Positions 58,733 to 64,000 of a stretch of DNA of 64,000 nucleotides are shown here, piece after piece. Within the stretch, counting starts at the first letter, position 1, and each line of letters begins with the position of its first letter. The stretch spans positions 26,979 to 90,978 of the forward strand of contig DAIDAP010000004.1 in NCBI GenBank assembly GCA_027310565.1, written 5' to 3'. Under the pieces are notes generated by a model, which saw only the letters and a list, made by a program, of their open reading frames with translations, had not been told where the DNA came from and made no database searches. The position numbers and the translations under genes were made by a program. The stretch comes from Chloroflexota bacterium (GTDB lineage Bacteria > Chloroflexota > Limnocylindria > P2-11E).

Positions 58733-59574
58733 GCCGCCCCCAGGCGCGCGAGCGCGCGGCCCGCGATCACGCCGAGCACGTGCCGCCGGTAGGCCGAGGT
58801 CCCGCGGACGTCGTCGATCGGGCGCGCCGCGGCGGACACGAGGCGCCCGAGCTCCGTCCGCTCCGCCTCGCTCAGGCGGAGCGGACGATCCCAGCCGGCC
58901 TCGTCGCAGAGAACGCGCACGAAGCGCTCCGCGTCGGGCGCGCGCAGGATCGTCGGCCCGCACGAGCCGAGCGCGATGCCGACCCGCCGCCGCGCGCGGT
59001 CGATCACCATCGCGAGCGACGCCACCGCGATGACCATGGCGTTCCGCGTCCCGACCTTGACGAAGGTCTGCGCCGGACCCGCGTCGTCCCACTCGGCGGC
59101 GACGATGAGCTCGTCGGACCGGCGCACGCTGCGCTTCGGCCCGGTCATGAACTCGGCGAACGGCACGCGCCGCTCGCCGCGCGCGGACCGCAGCACGACG
59201 ACCGCGTCGAGCGCGGCCAGCACCGGGAGCGTGTCGCCGGCCGGCGAGCAGGTGCCGAGGTTCCCGCCGACCGTCCCGGCGCCTCGGATCTGCGGCGAGC
59301 CGACGGTGCGCGCGGCCTCCTCGAGCGCCCGGGAGCCCGCGCCGTCGCGGAGCAGGCGTGCGTAGGTCACCGCGGCGCCGAGGCGTACACGCGACCCGCC
59401 CGCGCTCTGACGCAGCTCGTCGATGCGGTCCACGGCCAGCACGCGCGCCGGCCGAGCGCGGCCGAAGTTCAGCTCGACCATGAGGTCGGTGCCCCCGGCG
59501 AGCACGGTGGTATCGGGATGCGCAGCCAGCTCGTCGAGCGCCTCGTCCAGGCGACGGGCGATGAGCACCGGCAC
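58729..59574 (-). CDS. xanthine dehydrogenase, FAD-binding subunit
   Basis: The FAD subunit, 281 residues. TTVLAGGTDLMVELNFG binds the flavin pyrophosphate, TVGSPQIRGAGTVGGNLGTC is the second FAD signature, and a C-terminal CO_dh_flav domain follows. The GTG at 59574 is supported by a TACAGT box exactly 7 nt upstream and because a start at 59667 would overlap the divergent small gene. First gene of the Xdh operon. Confidence 0.92.
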   Translation of the reverse strand: MPVLIARRLDEALDELAAHPDTTVLAGGTDLMVELNFGRARPARVLAVDRIDELRQSAGGSRVRLGAAVTYARLLRDGAGSRALEEAARTVGSPQIRGAGTVGGNLGTCSPAGDTLPVLAALDAVVVLRSARGERRVPFAEFMTGPKRSVRRSDELIVAAEWDDAGPAQTFVKVGTRNAMVIAVASLAMVIDRARRRVGIALGSCGPTILRAPDAERFVRVLCDEAGWDRPLRLSEAERTELGRLVSAAARPIDDVRGTSAYRRHVLGVIAGRALARLGAA

Positions 59575-59581
59575 CCGCGGG

Positions 59582-59587
59582 ACTGTA
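59582..59587 (-). promoter_or_regulatory. candidate leaderless -10 box TACAGT
   Basis: Minus-strand TACAGT, 7 nt before the FAD-subunit GTG. It would drive the three xanthine dehydrogenase genes. Confidence 0.5.
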
Positions 59588-59665
59588 GCGCAGGGTGCGC
59601 GGCGCGCGGCCACGGCTCTGGTCTCGCGCGCTAGGCTGATGCGCTGAGGGAGCGAAGGGGGCCGC

Positions 59666-59890
59666 ATGCCGGGCGAGGGCGCGCTGATCTACTACCGCTG
59701 CACGAACCCGAAGCACCAGGGGCCGTCCGGCTCGGCCTCGGACAACCTCACGATCCACGAGCGCAGGTGGGCCTTCTGTCCGCACGACTCGCGAGCGACC
59801 GGCCACACCTGGACCGAGACCGGCGGCGTCGACCTGGCGCGGCTGCGCGTCCTGCTACGCGAGGGACGCGCGGCCAAGCAGCGCTCGTAG
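59666..59890 (+). CDS. conserved small protein with CxxxxH-type cysteines
   Basis: A 74-residue protein. YYRCTNPKHQG, NLTIHERRWAFCPHDSRATGHTW and LARLRVLLREGRA suggest a compact zinc-stabilised fold (Cys, His, Cys, His). I have no family name for it. An AAGGGGG ribosome site precedes the ATG, and a TAGGCT box lies at 59632-59637. Its last 36 nt overlap the convergent amidohydrolase. Small size leaves some doubt. Confidence 0.65.
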   Translation: MPGEGALIYYRCTNPKHQGPSGSASDNLTIHERRWAFCPHDSRATGHTWTETGGVDLARLRVLLREGRAAKQRS

Positions 59891-61174
59891 CGCCTCCGCG
59901 GCCTTCGCGCGCACCTCGGCCGCGTCCATGAGCAGCGGCACGCCGTCGCGCACCAGCGGCGTCCCGTCCACGAGCACGTCGCGCACGCCACGCGAGCCGC
60001 CGCCGAACACGATGCGCGTCGCCGGATCGCCGCCGGGTCCGGCCAGGCGGACCGGGTCGAGCACCACGAGGTCGGCGCGCTTGCCGACCTCGAGCGTCCC
60101 GATCTCGCCCTCGAGGTGCATCGCGCGCGCGCCCTCGCGCGTCGCCACGACCAGCGCGTCCATCGCCGTGAGCGCGGTCTGGCCGTGGAGCGTGCGCGCG
60201 AGCAGGGACGCGAGCCGCGCCTCCTCGAACGCGTCGAGCCTGTTGTTGCACGCGGCACCGTCGGCGCCGAGCGCGACCAGGACGCCCGACCGCCGCAGCC
60301 GCGCGACGTCCGCCACGCCGGATCCGAGCTTGAGGTTCGAGCTCGGGCAGTGCGTGATCGCGGTCCGCGTGTCGCGCAGCATCGCGACCTCGGCGTCGTC
60401 GAGGTGGACGCCGTGCGCGGCGACGGTCCGCTCGGAGGCGATGCCGGTCTCGACGAGGTAGGCGACCGGCGCGAGTCCGGTGACCCGCTCGACGATGCCG
60501 CGCTCCTCGGCGCTCTCGCTCGTGTGCGTGTGGACGAGGATGTCGTTCATCTTCGCGAGCGCGGCGACGGCCTCGAGCAGCTCGCGCGTGCAGGAGAGCG
60601 CGAAGCGCGGCGCGTACGCGTACCCGATCCGGCCGCCCGCGGCGCGGTGCCAGCGCCGGTGCAGCGCCGCGCTCGCGTCGAGCGAGGCGCGCGTCGTCTC
60701 GAGCAGGCTCGGCGGCGCGCCCTCGCCGGTGTCCATCATCGCCTGGCCGAACCGCGCGCGGATGCCGCTGCGCACGAGCTCCTCCGCGACCGCGTCGCCG
60801 TGACGCGTCGTGCCCATGTCGAGGATCGTCGTGGTGCCCGTGAGCAGCAGCTCGAGGATGCCCAGCCGCGCGCTCGCGCGGATCGACGCCTCGTCGTGCG
60901 CCGCCTCGAGCGGCCAGATGCGCCGGCGCAGCCACTCGAGGAGCGTCAGGTCCTCGGCGACGCCGCGGAAGAGCGTCTGCACCAGATGCACGTGCGTCTG
61001 CACCAGCCCGGGCATGACGTAGCACCCCGGGCGCTCCAGCACCTCGGCGTCGGCCGGCGCGTCCACCGCGCCGAGCGCGCTGATCCGGCTGCCGGTGACG
61101 AGCAGGTCGCCGCCGGTCGGGCGCCCGCCGTCGGTCATCGGCAGGAGCGTGGCGCCGCGGATCACGATGCTCAT
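59855..61174 (-). CDS. amidohydrolase, guanine deaminase-like (SsnA/AtzA/MtaD group)
   Basis: Zinc-dependent aminohydrolase of 439 residues. Metal site GLVQTHVHLVQTLFRG, then HTHTSESAEE, THCPSSNLKLGSGVADV and LGADGAACNNRLDAFEE with the catalytic Asp. The ADA-like amidohydrolase set includes guanine deaminase, 8-oxoguanine deaminase, SAH/MTA deaminase and hydroxyatrazine hydrolases. Its position between xanthine dehydrogenase and allantoate hydrolase points to guanine-to-xanthine conversion; this is inference from context. Confidence 0.82.
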   Translation of the reverse strand: MSIVIRGATLLPMTDGGRPTGGDLLVTGSRISALGAVDAPADAEVLERPGCYVMPGLVQTHVHLVQTLFRGVAEDLTLLEWLRRRIWPLEAAHDEASIRASARLGILELLLTGTTTILDMGTTRHGDAVAEELVRSGIRARFGQAMMDTGEGAPPSLLETTRASLDASAALHRRWHRAAGGRIGYAYAPRFALSCTRELLEAVAALAKMNDILVHTHTSESAEERGIVERVTGLAPVAYLVETGIASERTVAAHGVHLDDAEVAMLRDTRTAITHCPSSNLKLGSGVADVARLRRSGVLVALGADGAACNNRLDAFEEARLASLLARTLHGQTALTAMDALVVATREGARAMHLEGEIGTLEVGKRADLVVLDPVRLAGPGGDPATRIVFGGGSRGVRDVLVDGTPLVRDGVPLLMDAAEVRAKAAEALRALLGRASLA

Positions 61175-61175
61175 G

Positions 61176-61260
61176 TCGGCTTCGCCGCCATGAGTAAACG
61201 ACCGATCGGCTTCGCCGGCACGGGCAAAGGACCCATTCCTCGCAGGGGCTGCGCCCCTGC
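61176..61260. repeat. 12-bp direct repeat and hairpin in intergenic gap
   Basis: TCGGCTTCGCCG occurs at 61176-61187 and 61206-61217, and GCAGGGGC-tgc-GCCCCTGC forms an 8-bp hairpin at 61242-61260 between two minus-strand genes. The hairpin may end allB-allC transcripts; the repeat might be a regulator site. Confidence 0.4.
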
Positions 61261-61313
61261 CACCCCGTCCGGGCTCGGCGCGACACGAGCGCCCCGGGCC
61301 GACACGGGACGTC

Positions 61314-62567
61314 TCATCGCGGCGCCTCGTACGCGAGCTCGCGCAGCGCCGTCGCGAGCACGCGCGTCCCAAGCACGACGTCCTCGGCCGCGGTGGCCTC
61401 GTCGCCGCGATGCGACCGGCCGCCGATGCTCGGCACGAACAGCATCGCCGCGCTCGCGGCCACGCTGAGGATCTGCGCGTCGTGCCCGGCGCCGCTCGTC
61501 ATGTCGCGCGGCGTGACGCCGGCCGCGAGGCACGCGCGTCGCAGCACGTCGCCGACGCGCTCGCTCAGCGTCACCGCCGGCCGGTCGCGGAGCGCGCGGA
61601 CCTCCACCGCGAGATCGCGCTCGCGCGCGACGACCTTGCAGCGCCGCGTGATCTCCGCCACGAGCTCGGCCCGCGCCCGCTCCTCGCTGTGGCGCGCGTC
61701 CACGGTGAACCGCGCGAGGCCGGGCACGACGTTCACCTGGGACGGCTCGACCGAGATCGTGCCGACGGTCGCGACGGCGGGGGGACCGGCCTCGCGCGCG
61801 GCCTCCGCGACCGCGAGGACCATCGCCGACGCCCCAAGGAGCGCGTCGTGCCGCCGCTCCATCGCCGCCGCGCCGGCGTGATCGGGCTCGCCGCGCACGG
61901 TCACCTCGAGGTGGGCGGTGCCCGCGACGACGCGCACCACGCCCAGGCGCTCGCCGCGCTCGTCGAGGACGGGGCCCTGCTCGACGTGCAGCTCGACGAA
62001 CGCGTCGATGTCGCGGCGCACCGCCTGCGCGGCGCGCGCCGGGTCGAGGCCGACGCCGCGCATCGCCTCGGCGAGCGTCACGCCGTCACCGTCGCGCACA
62101 CGCGCGGCCTCGTCGGGCTCGAGGCGATCGGCGATGGCGCGCGCGCCCCAGAGGTTCGTGGCGAAACGGCTGCCCTCCTCCTCGCAGATCGCGACGCACT
62201 CGAGGATCCGCGTCGGGCGGCCGAACGCGGCGACCAGGCTGGTCACCGCCTCCACCGCGGCGACGACGCCGAGCGCGCCGTCGAGCGCGCCGCCGCAGCG
62301 GACCGTGTCGACGTGCGAGCCGCTCACGATCGCGCGGCCGCCCCGCGATCCCTCGACGCGCCCCCAGACGTTCCCGACCGCGTCACGCCGCACCAGGAGC
62401 CCCGCGTCCTTCATCCAACCGGAGGCGAGCTCCATCGCGGACACCCACGCCGGCGTGTAGAGCAGGCGGGTGATCCCGCCCTCGGGCGCCGCGCCGCGCT
62501 GGCTCAGCTCGTTGAGACGCCGCAGCAGGCGCCGCTCGTCGATCGCGACGAGCTCCGTCGTCCTCAC
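61314..62567 (-). CDS. allC: allantoate amidohydrolase / N-carbamoyl amino acid hydrolase
   Basis: M20-family metal hydrolase (417 residues) that releases ammonia from allantoate in purine breakdown. Metal-site stretches: VSGSHVDTVRCGGALDGALG, AICEEEGSRFATNLWG, ELHVEQGPVL, and the C-terminal MTSGAGHDAQ and FVPSIGGRSH; the dimerisation domain has HAGAAAMERRHDAL. The GTG overlaps the allB stop as GTGA, so it is preferred over a start eight codons earlier. Coupling with allantoinase makes allantoate the likely substrate over N-carbamoyl amino acids. Confidence 0.9.
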   Translation of the reverse strand: MRTTELVAIDERRLLRRLNELSQRGAAPEGGITRLLYTPAWVSAMELASGWMKDAGLLVRRDAVGNVWGRVEGSRGGRAIVSGSHVDTVRCGGALDGALGVVAAVEAVTSLVAAFGRPTRILECVAICEEEGSRFATNLWGARAIADRLEPDEAARVRDGDGVTLAEAMRGVGLDPARAAQAVRRDIDAFVELHVEQGPVLDERGERLGVVRVVAGTAHLEVTVRGEPDHAGAAAMERRHDALLGASAMVLAVAEAAREAGPPAVATVGTISVEPSQVNVVPGLARFTVDARHSEERARAELVAEITRRCKVVARERDLAVEVRALRDRPAVTLSERVGDVLRRACLAAGVTPRDMTSGAGHDAQILSVAASAAMLFVPSIGGRSHRGDEATAAEDVVLGTRVLATALRELAYEAPR

Positions 62568-63853
62568 ACGGACATTCTGCGCATGAACCACCCGTCACCC
62601 GGCGCGCCGGTCACGCGCCCGTCCGCGTACACGGTGCGGCCGCGCACCATCGTGCGCACCACACGGCCGCGGAAGCGCATGCCCAGGTACGGGCTGATGC
62701 CGGAGCGCGCCTCGAGCGCGGCGCGCTCGAGCGTCCACTCGCGGTCGAGGTCGACGAGCACGAGGTCGGCGTCGGCGCCGACACGGATCTCGCCCTTGCG
62801 CGGCCAGAGGCCGAGGAGCCTCGCGGGCGCCGCCGCGAGGAGCCGCGCGAGCCGGACGAGCGGCAGGCCGCGGCGATGGACGCCCTCGGTGAGCATGACC
62901 GCGAGCGTCGTCTGGATCCCCGTGACGCCGCCCCACGCCGTCTCCCAGTCGCCCGTCTTGAGCGCCGCGGCGCTCGGCGAGTGGTCGGACGCGACGAGAT
63001 CGATGCGGTCCGCGAGCAGCGCGTCCCACAGCGGCTCGCGCTCGGCGCGGATCGGCGGCGCGCACTTCAGCGCGGTGCCGATGCGCCGCGCGTCGGCGGC
63101 CGTGAACGCGAGGTAGTGCGGGCAGGTCTCGACGGTGATGAGGACCCCGGAGGCGCGGACGCGCGCGACCGCCGCGACCGCCTCGGCCGACGACGCGTGG
63201 ACGACGTGCACCCGCGCGCCGGTGCGCCCCGCGGCCGCGCCGAGCCGCTCGATCGCGCGGACCTCGGCCTCGGCCGAGCGCGGATCGGCCGACGACGGAT
63301 CCTCGCAGTGCGCGGCGACGAGCTGACCCGCCGCGCTCGCGGCGTCGAGCGCGGGCTCGAGCATGGCGTCGTCGAGGTGCGGGAACTCGGGCACGCCGCT
63401 CGGGCAGAGGAACGCCTTCACGCCGACGACACCGCACGCCGCGAGCTCCTCGAGCGGCTCCGCCGCCGGTGCGACGAGCCCGCCCCACAGCGCATGGTCC
63501 ACGACCGCCGTCTCGGCCGCGACGTCGGCCTTCGCGTCGAACGACTCCTCGTCGAGCGTGGGCGGGATCGCGTTGAGCGGCATGTCCGCGATCGTCGTCA
63601 CACCGCCGGCCGCGGCGCCGCGCGTCGCGGCGACCCAGCCCTCCCACTCCGCGCGGCCCGGCTCGTCCGTGTGGACGTGCGCGTCGACGACGCCGGGCAG
63701 CACGACGAGCCCGGTCGCGTCGACGGTCTCCGGCGCCTCGCCCTCTCCGGGCGCGACGATGCGGATGATGCTGCCGGCGAGGACGAGGATGTCGGCCTCG
63801 CGTACCTCGTCGGCGAGGACGACACGGCCGCCGCGGACCGCCAGGTCGGCCAT
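62564..63853 (-). CDS. allB: allantoinase
   Basis: Hydrolyses allantoin to allantoate, 429 residues. Dihydroorotase-like amidohydrolase with VDAHVHTDEPGRAEWEGW (first metal pair), the carboxylated Lys in GVVGVKAFLCPSG, VVHASSAEAV, CPHYLAFTA and LVASDHSPS with the catalytic Asp. EWEGW and PSGV are allantoinase features separating it from hydantoinases. Translationally coupled to allC. A TACGGT box at 63858-63863 lies 4 nt before the ATG, a little close for the pattern seen elsewhere. Confidence 0.93.
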   Translation of the reverse strand: MADLAVRGGRVVLADEVREADILVLAGSIIRIVAPGEGEAPETVDATGLVVLPGVVDAHVHTDEPGRAEWEGWVAATRGAAAGGVTTIADMPLNAIPPTLDEESFDAKADVAAETAVVDHALWGGLVAPAAEPLEELAACGVVGVKAFLCPSGVPEFPHLDDAMLEPALDAASAAGQLVAAHCEDPSSADPRSAEAEVRAIERLGAAAGRTGARVHVVHASSAEAVAAVARVRASGVLITVETCPHYLAFTAADARRIGTALKCAPPIRAEREPLWDALLADRIDLVASDHSPSAAALKTGDWETAWGGVTGIQTTLAVMLTEGVHRRGLPLVRLARLLAAAPARLLGLWPRKGEIRVGADADLVLVDLDREWTLERAALEARSGISPYLGMRFRGRVVRTMVRGRTVYADGRVTGAPGDGWFMRRMSV

Positions 63854-63967
63854 CTAGACCGTAGTGCCCACGTTCGAGGTAGACACTCCGAGCTCCTTCC
63901 TGCAAAAGAGAGAGGCCACGAGCATCCTGACTCCATCGAGGTCGAAGTCGATAGGAGGAAGTACGCC

Positions 63968-64000
63968 GTGGCCCCAGCTGACAGCCTCGCACATCTGCGC
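63968..64000 (+). CDS. start of an unidentified gene at the window edge
   Basis: A GTG preceded at 9 nt by a perfect AGGAGG (63953-63958) opens a frame reading VAPADSLAHLR to the window end. Too short to identify. It is divergent from allB. Confidence 0.5.
   Translation, partial: MAPADSLAHLR

Noticed and set aside
1..64000. CRISPR arrays, insertion sequences, prophage or rRNA
   Set aside because: No regularly spaced direct repeats, transposase or integrase frames, terminal inverted repeats or rRNA signatures were seen.

Overview
The window is a GC-rich (about 70% or more), gene-dense bacterial chromosome segment with about 58 protein genes, one decayed gene and one tRNA-Lys. GTG starts are common, with a few TTG, and 4-nt ATGA/GTGA overlaps join many genes. 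No rRNA, CRISPR array or insertion sequence was seen. Actinobacterial-type adenosine deaminase, a Streptomyces-like gas-vesicle set without gvpN, an imidazolonepropionase/formiminotransferase pair, and many genes with a TANNNT box 6-8 nt before the start codon (leaderless transcription) suggest a Chloroflexota or Actinomycetota relative. An uncultured Limnocylindria/Ellin6529-type Chloroflexota is my best guess; this is inference, not proof.

Layout. 1-8.0 kb: a truncated MFS exporter, panB-panE, a ferredoxin-NADP reductase-like flavoprotein, a second MFS exporter, a DUF302 protein, and a coenzyme A block coaD, coaX-coaBC. 8.1-13.6 kb: hutI plus glutamate formimidoyltransferase, then divergently a PAS-adenylate cyclase overlapping a membrane Ser/Thr kinase, and a cyclic-nucleotide-binding protein. 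13.6-18.6 kb: GNAT plus N-acylamino acid racemase/MenC, aquaporin, a DAO-type oxidoreductase and a membrane protein. 18.6-21.4 kb: merA divergent from a CmtR-like metal sensor over a palindromic operator, a secreted TIMP/NTR-like protein, and tRNA-Lys(UUU).

21.4-34.2 kb: a minus-strand signalling operon (Rcp1-like receiver, receiver-GAF-GGDEF-EAL, membrane histidine kinase, LuxR-type regulator), then an eight-gene gas-vesicle operon (three GvpF/L, GvpG, GvpK, three GvpA-family), followed at once by two more histidine kinases. Buoyancy genes are thus wedged between sensory operons. 34.1-44.6 kb: XRE regulator and MFS exporter, a large transketolase-like enzyme, a broken AAA/DUF4143 ATPase, TPM-domain protein plus PspA, a DUF3105 protein, a methyltransferase and pyrE.

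44.6-50.7 kb: a glucose dehydrogenase-like enzyme, a cyclase-family hydrolase, an orphan membrane GAF-GAF protein, KDPG aldolase and a GH15 glucoamylase, consistent with glucan hydrolysis feeding an Entner-Doudoroff-type route. 50.9-55.2 kb: adenosine deaminase, then the most unusual locus: a PqqD-like/M50/double-cNMP-binding protease, a small zinc-knuckle protein, and a leader-like protein with three exact-period 37-residue repeats, closed by a 13-bp hairpin. 55.3-63.9 kb: a Crp/Fnr regulator and purine catabolism (three-subunit xanthine dehydrogenase, guanine deaminase-like amidohydrolase, allC, allB). A new plus-strand gene begins at the right edge.
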